The notes under the pieces were generated by a model, which saw only the letters and a list, made by a program, of their open reading frames with translations, ran no database searches and was not told the origin of the DNA. This document shows positions 43,928-53,212 of a DNA stretch of 64,000 nucleotides, one piece after another (position 1 is the stretch's first letter; every line of letters begins with the position of its first letter). A program made the position numbers and the translations under genes. The stretch covers positions 62,001 through 126,000 of the forward strand of contig CAJQQE010000012.1 of assembly GCA_905480395.1 (NCBI GenBank). Reading direction: 5' to 3'. The DNA is from an uncultured Phycisphaerales bacterium. Lineage in GTDB: Bacteria; Planctomycetota; Phycisphaerae; Phycisphaerales; SM1A02.

Positions 43928-46384
43928 TCAGCCTCGAGTACCGCGCCGCCCACGCCCCTTACCCTTCTTACCCTTTGACCAGGCGCCGCCTCGACCGGTC
44001 GCACGGGATGAGCCTCGTCCGCCTCGGCTGGGGGAATCGTTCGTATTCTTCCCATTGCCGTCTTCCTTCAACTTGGGTGCCCGATCAACGATGGCAACGA
44101 CGGCGAGATCAAGTTGTCGGCCTGCGGGATCCGCCCGGACAATCTTGACCTTGACCTGATCACCGAGGCCGAGGCTGGCACCGCTTCTCGCCGCGACCAG
44201 TCGGCCTGATTGGCGATCCTGGGTCCACCGATCATCTCGTTGACTGGACCCGCCCAACTCGGAGAGGGTTGCCATGCCATCCACCAGATATCGATCGAGG
44301 CTGACGAAGAGTCCGCCATTCGGACGGATGTGCGTCACCACGCCGGGGAGTTCGTCGCCGAGATGATTCTCCGCGAGGAATTGAATGACTAGGAACGACC
44401 GGAGATCACGCTCAGCGCTTTCCGCAGCCACTTCCGTTTCCGAGCAGTGCCGGCCAATCTCCAGAAGTCGGCCTTCGTCGGCGATTCTTGAGTCGCCCTC
44501 GAGGGTGGAACGCAATCGGCCGCGGCCTTTTCCGCCGGCGACCTTTCGGCCGTTTTCGGTGTGGTCGAGGAACGCGTCGATCGCACGATGCACCATCAGA
44601 TCTGGGTACCGCCGAATCGGGCTGGTGAAGTGGGCATAGTGGTCGCCGGCGAGTGCGAAGTGGCCGATGATCGCGGGGGAGTATGTTGCCTTGGTCAGGG
44701 TTCTGAGGACGGCGAAGTGGATGGCCCGCGAAGCGGGGCTCGATCGGGTGGCGTCGAGCAGTGCCTTGAGGTCGGAGCGGTCGGGTTCTTCCGGTAGGTT
44801 CAATCCAACCACGCGGGCATGTTCGCGAAGTTCTTCGATGTCGTGGAAACTCGGCTCGGGGTGGACGCGGCGAAGTAAAGGGAGTGAGAGATCCGAGAAC
44901 GTTCGGGCGACTGCTTCATTGGCCTCCACCATAAACATCTCGATAATGGTGTGGGTATACGCGTCGTCTTCCGGCTGGGCATCGATGACGTGCCCTTCCT
45001 CGTCGAAGACGAGTTCAAATTCCGGCAGACCGAGCACCAGCATTCCGGCGCGGAGACGGCGGGCTCGGATGATGCGAGCCAGTTTGTCGGCGCGTCGTAA
45101 CGCAAACAGAAGTTCATCCTCGTAGACGGGCTCCGCACGGGTGTGCTGTCGAGCGAGTTTTTGATCACCGTCGATCAATGCCTGAGCTTCGAGGTAGGTC
45201 AGTCGCTTGCGTGAATGAATCAGGGTTCGGGCCAGCCGCGTTCCCACGACGCGGCCGCGGTTATCAAGATTGATGAAGGCGCTCTTGGTGAAGCGAGGAA
45301 CACCTTCTTGGAGTGAGCAGACGCCGTTGGAGAGGGTCTCGGGGATCATCGGAAGAACGAGCCGCGGAAGATAGGCACTGTTGCCACGACGCTCCGCCTC
45401 GAGGTCGATCTCACTTCCGGTCTCGACGAAGCTCGCGACATCCGCAATGTGCACGCCGAGTTCCCATTCTCCTGATTCCTCGTCGTATTCGATCGAGATC
45501 GCATCATCGAAATCCTTGGCATCCGGAGGATCGATGGTGAAGATGAGGCGGTCGGAGAGGTCTTCGCGATCAGAATCGATCTCTTTCGCGTCGTGTTCGA
45601 AGGTCGCCGCTGCGGCTCGAGCTTCGTCGAGCACCACCTCTTCGAATCCATCTCGGAGGCCATAACTTTCAATCACCGCGCGGGTTTCGACGTCAGGCTC
45701 CCCGGCGATACCCAGCACTTCAGTGATCGCGGCTTCACCGACCGTGGACTCATCGGGATGCACCACGAGGTCGAACACGACTTTGTCACCGAGCTTCGCG
45801 TTCTTAGCGTGTGGGTCTCGAACCAGAACAGGGGCCGGCAGGATCTTGCCATCAGGCTCGATGAACCAGTGACGTCCCTGGCGAACGAGGTTGCCGGCGA
45901 AACGAGTGCGGCCTCGTTCGATGACTTCAATCACTTTGCCAACGACGGATCTCTTCAGAGAGTCGCCGCCTTTTCCGCCTTTTCCGGCTTTCCCCGCGCC
46001 TCGACCACGGTCACGGGAACCAGAGGCGCTGCGTCGCATGACGCGGCATCGCACCCGATCTCCGCTGATGGCATCACTGGTCCCGCCGGGTGGGATGAAC
46101 AGGTCTCCCTCCCTGACGGGTTGATCGGGGCGGACGAATGCGAATCCCTTCACATTGATCTTGATCGAGCCTTCCGTCTCGTCGCCGTAGCCTGGGAGTC
46201 GGACGTTCTCATCCGTGCCGATCTCGACGCGTTCATTTTCGAGGAGACGCGTGACTGCGAGCTCAAAGATCTCGGCATCATCGGCCGAGACTTGCATCTG
46301 GCGTTCGATCTCGTCAGGGGTGGAAGGGCGGTAGTTGTCGTGGGTGAGGTGCGCGAGAATGCGCCCGGCAAATCGAGAAGGCAT
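43928..46384 (-). CDS. rnr: Ribonuclease R
   Basis: An 818-residue processive 3'-5' exonuclease of the RNB family, degrading structured RNA and mRNA decay products. N-terminal cold-shock-type OB domains are followed by the RNB catalytic domain (DAKDFDDAISIEYD near residue 290 with the Asp cluster binding Mg2+; residues about 265-600) and an S1 domain near 640-735 (LGDQVKVKIVRAD). The C-terminal 45 residues are K, R and G rich (GKNTNDSPSRGG...GKGRGRRG), a probable RNA-binding tail. TAGCAT lies 6 nt upstream of the ATG. It follows the fmdB-like gene by 95 nt in the same direction. Confidence 0.95.
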   Translation of the reverse strand: MPSRFAGRILAHLTHDNYRPSTPDEIERQMQVSADDAEIFELAVTRLLENERVEIGTDENVRLPGYGDETEGSIKINVKGFAFVRPDQPVREGDLFIPPGGTSDAISGDRVRCRVMRRSASGSRDRGRGAGKAGKGGKGGDSLKRSVVGKVIEVIERGRTRFAGNLVRQGRHWFIEPDGKILPAPVLVRDPHAKNAKLGDKVVFDLVVHPDESTVGEAAITEVLGIAGEPDVETRAVIESYGLRDGFEEVVLDEARAAAATFEHDAKEIDSDREDLSDRLIFTIDPPDAKDFDDAISIEYDEESGEWELGVHIADVASFVETGSEIDLEAERRGNSAYLPRLVLPMIPETLSNGVCSLQEGVPRFTKSAFINLDNRGRVVGTRLARTLIHSRKRLTYLEAQALIDGDQKLARQHTRAEPVYEDELLFALRRADKLARIIRARRLRAGMLVLGLPEFELVFDEEGHVIDAQPEDDAYTHTIIEMFMVEANEAVARTFSDLSLPLLRRVHPEPSFHDIEELREHARVVGLNLPEEPDRSDLKALLDATRSSPASRAIHFAVLRTLTKATYSPAIIGHFALAGDHYAHFTSPIRRYPDLMVHRAIDAFLDHTENGRKVAGGKGRGRLRSTLEGDSRIADEGRLLEIGRHCSETEVAAESAERDLRSFLVIQFLAENHLGDELPGVVTHIRPNGGLFVSLDRYLVDGMATLSELGGSSQRDDRWTQDRQSGRLVAARSGASLGLGDQVKVKIVRADPAGRQLDLAVVAIVDRAPKLKEDGNGKNTNDSPSRGGRGSSRATGRGGAWSKGKKGKGRGRRGTRG

Positions 46385-46390
46385 GAGTGA

Positions 46391-46396
46391 ATGCTA
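46391..46396 (-). promoter_or_regulatory. TAGCAT -10-like hexamer 6 nt before rnr
   Basis: Minus-strand TAGCAT ends 6 nt upstream of the rnr ATG at 46384, so rnr may have its own promoter in addition to read-through from the chaperone genes. Confidence 0.45.
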
Positions 46397-46479
46397 CCGA
46401 TCTCGAGTACCGATGGTGCTCGAGGAGGGGAAGGGGGGTGAAATGTAGAACAGGACCAACCAGCCAAAGGGATCGGTGG

Positions 46480-47061
46480 TCATTTGGGTTTACGGGATCT
46501 TGGAGCCGGTTTCGACGCTTTCGGAGCGGCGGAACCACCGGCGGGCTTCGATTTTGAGGTCTTGCCCGCGGACTTCTTGGTGGGCTTCTTGATGGTTTCG
46601 GTCTTCTTTGATCTTTCGACGGCGTTGGTATCGCGACGCTGCCGACGCGCCGCGTCAACGAGGTTGCCGACGCCCCGGCCTTCCCGGGCCTCGTGGGTCG
46701 GGGTTGAGGTCGATCCCGAGATCCTCTTTTCGGGCGGGTCGGGCGAAGAATCCGATTTCTTTGATTCATCGGAAGATCCGGCCTTTGGTTCGGTGGCGTC
46801 GGTGCCGGTCGAATCTTTGGTGGTTGTCGAATCCGAGTCCTTCGCCGCGGAAGCATCGCCGCTTTCCGAATCTGATCCAGATGGACCGTCGGATCTGGAG
46901 CTCGATGATCCACCGACGAGGATGGCCGCACCCATTCCAATCAGACGCCGAAGTTTTCGCTTGCGACATTCGGGGCAGGTTTTTTCGTGCTTGGCCGTCA
47001 TCGACTGGAAAAGTTCGAAGGCGTGGCCGCACGCGTCACAGACATAGTCGTAGGTCGGCAT
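46480..47061 (-). CDS. FmdB-like zinc-ribbon protein with long low-complexity tail
   Basis: A 193-residue protein. Residues 1-40 form an FmdB-type zinc ribbon (MPTYDYVCDACGHAFELFQS, with CxxC at 8-11 and CPEC near 29), then a short hydrophobic stretch (GMGAAILVGG). The remaining 140 residues are S, D, T, K, P-rich and probably disordered; the final 40 are lysine-rich (KKPTKKSAGKTSKSK). FmdB-type proteins are often next to chaperone or formamidase genes. It is 17 nt downstream of grpE, so it belongs to the same operon. Role unknown. Confidence 0.85.
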   Translation of the reverse strand: MPTYDYVCDACGHAFELFQSMTAKHEKTCPECRKRKLRRLIGMGAAILVGGSSSSRSDGPSGSDSESGDASAAKDSDSTTTKDSTGTDATEPKAGSSDESKKSDSSPDPPEKRISGSTSTPTHEAREGRGVGNLVDAARRQRRDTNAVERSKKTETIKKPTKKSAGKTSKSKPAGGSAAPKASKPAPRSRKPK

Positions 47062-47078
47062 GCCAGAGTCTTCCTCGT

Positions 47079-47708
47079 TCAGTCGGAAACAGATTCGGCG
47101 ACAAGCATGACCTTCGCGGGGCGAAGGACCACGTCGCCGATGGCGTAGCCAGCAGAGACGTTGATCGCAATACTCCCGGCTTCAAGCGCCGCATCGTTCT
47201 CTTCGATTGGTTTGACCCCGACCGCTTCGTGCAGCCCGGGCTCGAAAGCGTCACCGGGAGTGGCATCGATGAGGGTGATGCCGTTGGCCTCGAGCGCCCG
47301 CATCAGTTCGCCCTGAACCATGCTGACGCCGGTGACCACCTGTTCGATCGTCGCCGCGGCGCCGACCGACTGGAGTGCCATGTCGAAATGGTCAAGCGCT
47401 GGAAGGAGAGAACGGACCACGGCGGAAAGGCCTTCTCGGCGAGCCCTGGATTCGTTCTCAATAGATCGTCGCTGGAAGTTTCGAAAATCAGCGAGGGCTC
47501 GCATACGTGCATCATCAGCGGTGGCTCGTTCCGCGGCGAGGCGCGAGACAATCTCCATCACCTCGGGCGGCGTGGCGTCGATGACCTCGTCGGCGATTCC
47601 CAGATCAACGAGAAAAGCCTCATGCTCGATCGGGTCGGTGGCGTCCGGATTGATCGCATCCGAGGCGACTTCATTGTGATCGGGGTTTGTTTCTGGTTCG
47701 GTCGTCAT
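47079..47708 (-). CDS. grpE: Nucleotide exchange factor GrpE
   Basis: A 209-residue co-chaperone that releases ADP from DnaK. The coiled-coil region (residues about 50-95, RALADFRNFQRRSIENESRA) and the C-terminal beta domain (GITLIDATPGDAFEPGLHEA, VLRPAKVMLV) match the family. Start at 47708; longer starts reach into the dnaJ gap. It lies 55 nt downstream of dnaJ, and 17 nt upstream of the fmdB-like gene. No dnaK is in the window, so its partner is encoded elsewhere. Confidence 0.93.
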   Translation of the reverse strand: MTTEPETNPDHNEVASDAINPDATDPIEHEAFLVDLGIADEVIDATPPEVMEIVSRLAAERATADDARMRALADFRNFQRRSIENESRARREGLSAVVRSLLPALDHFDMALQSVGAAATIEQVVTGVSMVQGELMRALEANGITLIDATPGDAFEPGLHEAVGVKPIEENDAALEAGSIAINVSAGYAIGDVVLRPAKVMLVAESVSD

Positions 47709-47763
47709 GTCGGAAAATCCGAGAAGGATATTCGTGGAAGAGGTATCTGCATGAACCTCGCGG

Positions 47764-48903
47764 TCAGGAGAATGAGCCCTTAATCTTGTTCCAAAGACTC
47801 GGCTCTTCATCGTTGAACTCGAGATCTTCGGTCTCTGCGTACTTCGATAGGAGGTCACGTTGCGTCTCATTGAGCCGCCGGGGAACGATCAGCTGCAGTA
47901 CCACGACGAGTTCGCCGCGATCACCGCCTCGGAGTTTGGGGCAGCCATGTCCGGGAATCCGGTGGATTTCGCCATGCTGCGTTCCCGGGGGAATCTCGAG
48001 GCTGACGGTGTCGCCTTCGAGGAGTTGGATCTCCAAGGTGGCCCCGAGCGCTGCTTGCGCAAAGGCGACTGGGGCGATGGTCACGAGGTCGTTCTCGTCA
48101 CGTTGGAACTGTTCATGTTCCTCGACCGCGACGACGACATGGAGGTCTCCACGCAGGCCGCTTCCGTCAGGCTGGTCTTCGGGACGCGGAGGCTCACCTT
48201 CCCCTTGGACTCGAATCACTTGGCCGTGTCGGATGCCGGCCGGGACTTTGACCTCGAGATTTCGTTTGACGGAGATGCGTCCGGCGCCACGGCAATCATT
48301 GCAATGCTCGGTGACGACCTCACCTCTGCCTCGGCAATTCGGACAAGCCACGACCATGCGGAACATCCCACCCAGCCCAGCCTGTTCGACCTTGCCCACG
48401 CCTTCGCAGGTGGGACACTTGACCGGTCTGGTGCCCGGTTTCGCACCGCTGCCCTCGCACTTGACGCAGACATCGAGCCTTCGAAACTCAACGTCTCGGG
48501 AAGTGCCATCAAGAACATCTTCCAGCGAGATCTCGATTTGTGTTTCAAGGTCGAAGCCTCGGGTGGGGCCGCGTCGGCGTCCACTCGATCTTCCCTGGCC
48601 TCCGCCGAAAATGTCGTTGAACATCGAGAAGATGTCATCGACATTCATTCGATTGAAGTCATGTCCGGGCGTGCCGCGGAGGCCTTCATGGCCGAATTGA
48701 TCGTATTGGCCGCGACGATCCGGGTCCGACAGAACCTCGTACGCCTCGGCGCATTCCTTGAAGGACTTCTCGGCTTCTTCGTCTCCCGGATTACGGTCCG
48801 GGTGGAACTTCATCGCGAGGCGGCGATAAGACCTTTTGATCTCTTCGCCCGACGCGGAGCGTTCAACAGAGAGGACTTCGTAGTAGCAGCGGGTGATGCT
48901 CAT
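47764..48903 (-). CDS. dnaJ: Chaperone protein DnaJ
   Basis: A 379-residue class A J-protein that stimulates DnaK ATPase. J domain at 1-70 with the HPD motif in [11 protein letters not shown]; Gly/Phe region; four CxxCxGxG zinc repeats at about 140-205 ([36 protein letters not shown]); C-terminal substrate-binding domains follow. Length matches the family. It is 91 nt after groEL2 with a very strong hairpin in between, and 55 nt before grpE. Confidence 0.95.
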   Translation of the reverse strand: MSITRCYYEVLSVERSASGEEIKRSYRRLAMKFHPDRNPGDEEAEKSFKECAEAYEVLSDPDRRGQYDQFGHEGLRGTPGHDFNRMNVDDIFSMFNDIFGGGQGRSSGRRRGPTRGFDLETQIEISLEDVLDGTSRDVEFRRLDVCVKCEGSGAKPGTRPVKCPTCEGVGKVEQAGLGGMFRMVVACPNCRGRGEVVTEHCNDCRGAGRISVKRNLEVKVPAGIRHGQVIRVQGEGEPPRPEDQPDGSGLRGDLHVVVAVEEHEQFQRDENDLVTIAPVAFAQAALGATLEIQLLEGDTVSLEIPPGTQHGEIHRIPGHGCPKLRGGDRGELVVVLQLIVPRRLNETQRDLLSKYAETEDLEFNDEEPSLWNKIKGSFS

Positions 48904-48928
48904 CCGGCTTGGATCCCAACAACTGGAA

Positions 48929-48988
48929 GCTCACGAATGCGGGGAGAGTCGGCGTTGGTTCCGGACTCTCCCCGCGTCGATCGTGAGC
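48929..48988. repeat. Very strong hairpin between groEL2 and dnaJ
   Basis: GCTCACGA (48929-48936) and TCGTGAGC (48981-48988) form the outer arms, and GCGGGGAGAGTC (48939-48950) and GACTCTCCCCGC (48964-48975) the inner arms: 20 perfect pairs with small bulges. No T-run follows on the minus strand, so it is more likely a partial terminator or RNA-stability element that lowers dnaJ relative to groEL. Confidence 0.8.
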
Positions 48989-48994
48989 AAGTGT

Positions 48995-50608
48995 TCAGCT
49001 AATGGCGCCTTCAACGGGTGAAGCGTCATCCTTCAGTTCCGTAAGGGCGACGTCCGTGGTCAGCATGAGACCGGCAACGCTTGAGGCATTGGACAAGGCG
49101 GTGGTCGCGACGAGTGCCGGATCAATGATGCCAGCCTTCACGAGGTCCTCGTACTTGCCGTTGGCGGCGTTGAAGCCGTGCCCGCCCTTGGCATCTCGGA
49201 TCTTCGAGATCACCAAGTCGCCATCGACGCCCGAGTTCGCGGCGATCCGGAACGCGGGTGCTTCCAGCGCCTCGGCCAGGATGTCATAGCCGAAGCGTTC
49301 GTCACCCTTGCCCTTGCGTCTGGCGTCTTCCACGTTGCGGATGGCTCGGATGAATGCGACGCCTCCACCGGGGACGTATCCCTCCTTGGCGGCGGCCCGA
49401 GTCGCGGAAAGGGCGTCGTCAACACGATCCTTCCTTTCCTTCATTTCGAGTTCGGTGGCGCCACCGACCGAGAGGATGGCCACGCCGCCGGTCATTTTCG
49501 CAAGACGCTCTTGGAGCTTCTCGCGGTCGTAATCACTGGTGGATCGTTCGTACTGGGCGGAAATCTGAGCAACTCGGTTGGAGATTTCCTTCTTCTTGCC
49601 GGATCCTTCGATGATCGTGGTGTCGTCCTTCGTGACGATTACCTTGCGGGCGGATCCGAGTTCGGCGAGCTCGATGTCCTCAAGACTTCGGCCGAGATCT
49701 TCACTGAAGAAGGTCCCGCCAGTGAGGGCGGCGATGTCGCCGAGCATGGCCTTTCGGCGGTCGCCGAAGCCAGGGGCCTTGACGGCACAGACTTCGAGGA
49801 CGCCTCGGAGACGATTGACCACGAGGGCCGCGAGGGCTTCGTTGTCAACATCCTCGGCGATGATCAGCAGGGGCTTGCCGGAACCGGCAATCTTGTTGAG
49901 GAGGGGGAGCAGATCCGCGAGGTTGGAGATTTTCTTCTCGTGGATGAGGATCATCGGCTTTTCGATGACGGCCTCGGCTCGCGTGGGGTCGGTCATGAAG
50001 TATGGGCTCAGATAGCCCTTGTCGAAATTCATGCCTTCTACATAATCGAGCGTGGTGTCAGCGGTCTTGCCTTCCTCGATCTCGACGACGCCTTCGGCAC
50101 CCACCTTGTCGATCGCTTCAGCGACCAGGGCGCCGATACTCGAGTCGTGGTTGGCACTGACGGTGGCGATCTTCTGCAGATCCGACTTACCCTTGCACTT
50201 CGCGGCGAGCTCATTGATCGCATCGCAGGCAATTTGGCTGGCCGCGTTGATTCCTCGCTGTACGGCGACCGCGTTGGCGCCGGATGCCACCGTTCGGAGG
50301 CCACGACTGTAGATCGCGGCGGCGAGGACCGTCGCGGCGGTGGTGCCGTCGCCGGCGACGTCGGCCGTCTTCTTGGCGACCTGCTGGACCATCTTCGCGC
50401 CCATGTTTTCAAAGGGGCTCGGAAGATCGATTTCCTTGGCGACGCTGACGCCGTCCTTGGTGACCGCAGGGCCACCGTAGGATTTCTCGATCACGACGTT
50501 GTGGCCACTGGGGCCCATCGTCACCGCGACCGCGGACGCGAGCTTATCGACGCCCTTCTTGAATTCCGCCTGGGCGGCGATATCGAATTTCATCTGCTTG
50601 CTGGTCAT
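48995..50608 (-). CDS. groEL: 60 kDa chaperonin GroEL (second copy)
   Basis: A 537-residue chaperonin. ATP-site motifs: [19 protein letters not shown] and [11 protein letters not shown] near residues 22-92, and KKGLSDAL-like [19 protein letters not shown] near 405. The protein ends in SPVEGAIS and lacks the Gly-Met-rich C-terminal tail found in canonical GroEL and in the first copy here. That suggests a specialised paralogue, as reported for organisms with several groEL genes. It follows groES by 106 nt, which contains three tandem GTGATCAC palindromes. Confidence 0.95.
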   Translation of the reverse strand: MTSKQMKFDIAAQAEFKKGVDKLASAVAVTMGPSGHNVVIEKSYGGPAVTKDGVSVAKEIDLPSPFENMGAKMVQQVAKKTADVAGDGTTAATVLAAAIYSRGLRTVASGANAVAVQRGINAASQIACDAINELAAKCKGKSDLQKIATVSANHDSSIGALVAEAIDKVGAEGVVEIEEGKTADTTLDYVEGMNFDKGYLSPYFMTDPTRAEAVIEKPMILIHEKKISNLADLLPLLNKIAGSGKPLLIIAEDVDNEALAALVVNRLRGVLEVCAVKAPGFGDRRKAMLGDIAALTGGTFFSEDLGRSLEDIELAELGSARKVIVTKDDTTIIEGSGKKKEISNRVAQISAQYERSTSDYDREKLQERLAKMTGGVAILSVGGATELEMKERKDRVDDALSATRAAAKEGYVPGGGVAFIRAIRNVEDARRKGKGDERFGYDILAEALEAPAFRIAANSGVDGDLVISKIRDAKGGHGFNAANGKYEDLVKAGIIDPALVATTALSNASSVAGLMLTTDVALTELKDDASPVEGAIS

Positions 50609-50677
50609 CGGGTGTGCTTCCCGTGGATGCGTTGAGAAAAAGAGGACGGTTCAGGGCCTTCGCAAGCCTTGGACTGT

Positions 50678-50701
50678 GTGATCACGTGATCACGTGGTCA
50701 C
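50678..50701. repeat. Three tandem 8-bp palindromes
   Basis: GTGATCAC, GTGATCAC and GTGGTCAC follow head to tail in the groES-groEL2 gap, about 70 nt upstream of the groEL2 start. The first two are perfect palindromes and overlap to form a 16-bp palindrome. Confidence 0.9.
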
Positions 50702-50714
50702 TTGATCGAGGCGA

Positions 50715-51005
50715 TCAGCCTTCGATGACACCCAGAAGTTCGCTTTCGCGGACGATCAGGTGCACGGTGTTCTTGATTTCCACCTCGGTACCGGAATACT
50801 TCCCGTAGACGACGGTGTCACCCTTTTTGATGCCGGGCTTGACTCGCTCGCCGTTGTCGAGGAGCTTGCCGGGGCCGAGGGAGACCACCTTGCCTTGCAT
50901 TGGCTTCTCTTTGGCACTTTCTGGAAGGAAGATGCCGGACTTCGTCTTGGTTTCGGCTTCGAGGGGCTTGATGAGGATTCGATCCTCGAGTGGTCTGACT
51001 GACAT
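50715..51005 (-). CDS. groES: 10 kDa chaperonin GroES
   Basis: A 96-residue co-chaperonin lid. Family features: VRPLEDRILIKPLEAETKTK at the start, the mobile loop region KSGIFLPESAKEKPMQGKVV, and GDTVVYGKYSGTEVEI near the C-terminus. Length matches. It lies between the two groEL genes, 80 nt after groEL1, on the minus strand. Which of the two GroEL proteins it caps is unknown. Confidence 0.96.
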   Translation of the reverse strand: MSVRPLEDRILIKPLEAETKTKSGIFLPESAKEKPMQGKVVSLGPGKLLDNGERVKPGIKKGDTVVYGKYSGTEVEIKNTVHLIVRESELLGVIEG

Positions 51006-51085
51006 GTTGCGTGCTCCAGTTCAAACGTCGTATTTCGACGTGAGTGATTCGATTCGTGTCTCGCAAGAATGATCGAGTGGGGGGC

Positions 51086-52810
51086 TCAGAAGCCCATGCC
51101 ACCCATGCCGGGCATTCCGCCACCCATGCCGGGCATGCCGCCCATACCACCCATGCCGCCCATGCCACCCATGCCACCCATGGGATCGCCATGATCGTGG
51201 CCGTGGTCATGTTCGCCTTCATCTTCGACGGGGACGTCGACGACGGTGCAATCGGTCGTGAGAAGGAGGGCGGTGACGCTGGCCGCGTTCTGCAATGCGG
51301 TGCGATCGACCTTGGCGGGCGTGATGACACCTTGATCGATCAGGTTGCCGTACTCCAGCGTGAGGGCATTGAAGCCGTGCTCACCCTTGAGCTCCGCGAC
51401 CTTGGACACGACGACGGTTCCCTTTTCACCAGCGTTATCCGCAATGGTTCGCAGGGGGACCAAGAGTGCCTCGGCCAGGATGTCAACGCCAAACTTCTCC
51501 TCGCCTCGGGCGGCCTTGCGGGCCTTTTCGAGGGCAGGAATGGCTCGAATGAAACTCGTGCCACCGCCGGGAACGACGCCTTCGGCAATCGCAGCACGGG
51601 TGGCGTGCAGGGCGTCTTCGACGCGAGCTTTCTTTTCTTTGAGCTCTGCTTCACTTCCGGCGCCCACATTGATCTGGGCGACGCCGCCAGCGAGCTTGGC
51701 GAGACGCTCTTGGAGCTTCTCGCGGTCGTAGTCGCTGTCGGTTCGGTCGATCTCCGCCCGAATCTGGTCACATCGTCCTTGGATGTCCTTCGTGGCGCCG
51801 GCGCCTTCGACCATCACGGTGTTGTCGGAGGTGATTTCGACCTTCTTGACGCGTCCGAGGTGTGCGATCTCGAGCGAATCGAGTTCCATTCCGAGGTCTT
51901 TCATGACCGCGGTGGCACCCGTGAGGGTCGCAATATCTTCGAGCATCGCCTTGCGGCGATCGCCGTAACCCGGAGCCTTGACTGCACAGACCTGCAGCAC
52001 GCCACGGAGTTTGTTGATGACCAGGGTCGAGAGTGCTTCGCCCGTGATGTCCTCTGCGATGATCAAAAGAGGCTTCTTGGCCGCCATGACCTTCTCGAGG
52101 AACGGGACGAGCTTGGTGATGCTGTCGATCTTGTCCTCGTGGATGAGGATGAGTGGCTTCTCAAGAACGACCTTCATCGCTTCGGCATCGGTGACGAAGT
52201 TCGGGCTCAGATAGCCGCGATCAAACTGCATGCCTTCGACGACGTCGATCTCGGTCTCGCGACCCTTGCCTTCTTCGATCGTGATGACGCCTTCCTTACC
52301 GACTCTCTTAAACGCCTCGGCCATGATCTTTCCAACGGAAGGATCGTTGTTGCCCGAGATGGTCGCGACGGCGGCAATGCCACCGGAGACCTGTTCAACC
52401 GGGCGTGCGGAGGCGGTGATCTCAGCGACGACGGCAGTGACGCCAGCCTTGAGGCCACGAACCATCGCGTTGGCTTCAACGCCTGCGGCAACCTGCTTCA
52501 GGCCGGCCTTGAAGATCGCCTCGGCAAGCACGGTCGCGGTGGTGGTGCCGTCACCGGCATCATCACTGGTCTTGCTGGCCGCCTCGCGGACGAGCCGAGC
52601 GCCGATGTTCTCGACCTTGTTCTGGAGTTCGATCTCCTCGGCGACGCTGACGCCGTCCTTGGTGACTGTTGGGCCGCCCCAACTTTTGTCGATGATGGCA
52701 CTGCGGCCGCGGGGACCGAGCGTGCTCTTGACTGCTGCCGCTAATTTCTCGACACCCGCGAGGAGGGACTTCCGGGCGTCGGTATCGAAGGACAATTCCT
52801 TCACTGCCAT
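51086..52810 (-). CDS. groEL: 60 kDa chaperonin GroEL (first copy)
   Basis: A 574-residue chaperonin with a canonical C-terminal tail of GGM repeats ([17 protein letters not shown]) after an acidic/histidine segment ([13 protein letters not shown]). ATP-site motifs: [19 protein letters not shown] and [15 protein letters not shown] near residues 25-95, and [19 protein letters not shown] near 400. The start at 52810 is chosen because [17 protein letters not shown] matches the family start; upstream in-frame DNA reads into the structured leader. It is the first gene of the minus-strand chaperone run and has structured leader DNA (52840-52942). Confidence 0.96.
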   Translation of the reverse strand: MAVKELSFDTDARKSLLAGVEKLAAAVKSTLGPRGRSAIIDKSWGGPTVTKDGVSVAEEIELQNKVENIGARLVREAASKTSDDAGDGTTTATVLAEAIFKAGLKQVAAGVEANAMVRGLKAGVTAVVAEITASARPVEQVSGGIAAVATISGNNDPSVGKIMAEAFKRVGKEGVITIEEGKGRETEIDVVEGMQFDRGYLSPNFVTDAEAMKVVLEKPLILIHEDKIDSITKLVPFLEKVMAAKKPLLIIAEDITGEALSTLVINKLRGVLQVCAVKAPGYGDRRKAMLEDIATLTGATAVMKDLGMELDSLEIAHLGRVKKVEITSDNTVMVEGAGATKDIQGRCDQIRAEIDRTDSDYDREKLQERLAKLAGGVAQINVGAGSEAELKEKKARVEDALHATRAAIAEGVVPGGGTSFIRAIPALEKARKAARGEEKFGVDILAEALLVPLRTIADNAGEKGTVVVSKVAELKGEHGFNALTLEYGNLIDQGVITPAKVDRTALQNAASVTALLLTTDCTVVDVPVEDEGEHDHGHDHGDPMGGMGGMGGMGGMGGMPGMGGGMPGMGGMGF

Positions 52811-53212
52811 GGCGTCTGCTACTCCTGACTCTTTACGGTCCGGTGCCCCGAAAAGCGGGGGCCGGGTTGATCCGCAAGGGATTTCTGCGATTTGCTGGCT
52901 CCGCACGGAGCCGGCGGATAGGAGCGAAAAAACGAGCTCCTACCTTTTGATAGGAAGAGGGGAACAACCTCCGCGCCAAAACCCGGTCGGCTGGGCATTG
53001 ATGCGGAGAGGCTGCGATCGAAGTGGTCGGGAGGAGAATCGGTCGAGGACTCGGCGGAAAGATCGGCCTTTTCGGGGCCTCGACTGGGGGAATCGAGACT
53101 GGTGCGGCGTCGAGATACTTCTTGGGGGCGTCGGCGGTCTCTGGCGTCTCAAGATCGGAGTCCGTCAGCCGACGGCAAAGACGAGCAAGGGGCTGCCATG
53201 CTGGCAGACGGC
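52811..53212. other. groEL1 leader region
   Basis: This 402-nt gap carries the groEL1 leader with at least three inverted repeats: CCGG/CCCCG with CGGGG/CCGG (52840-52865), GGCTCCG-CA-CGGAGCC (52897-52912), and TAGGAGC-N10-GCTCCTA (52919-52942). AGGAG sits about 11 nt before the start. A CTGCCA/TGGCAG hairpin near 53195 closes the gene upstream. No convincing gene is seen. Confidence 0.6.
52919..52942. promoter_or_regulatory. Candidate heat-shock operator before groEL1
   Basis: TAGGAGC-N10-GCTCCTA is a perfect 7-bp inverted repeat about 110 nt upstream of groEL1, in the place where CIRCE or similar operators stand. Its sequence is not the CIRCE consensus (TTAGCACTC-N9-GAGTGCTAA), so the regulator is unknown. 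Confidence 0.4.

Noticed and set aside
47860-49002. Plus-strand frame of 380 codons antisense to dnaJ
   Set aside because: DnaJ domains are intact on the minus strand.
49178-50635. Long plus-strand open frame across groEL2
   Set aside because: Mirror of the GroEL coding strand; composition follows from GroEL codon usage and no family resemblance was seen.
51044-52744. Plus-strand frame of 566 codons antisense to groEL1
   Set aside because: The minus strand encodes a fully recognisable GroEL; the repeated His/Thr start comes from the GGM codons.
52919-52942. CIRCE element before groEL1
   Set aside because: The repeat does not match the CIRCE half-sites; it is listed only as an unidentified operator candidate.
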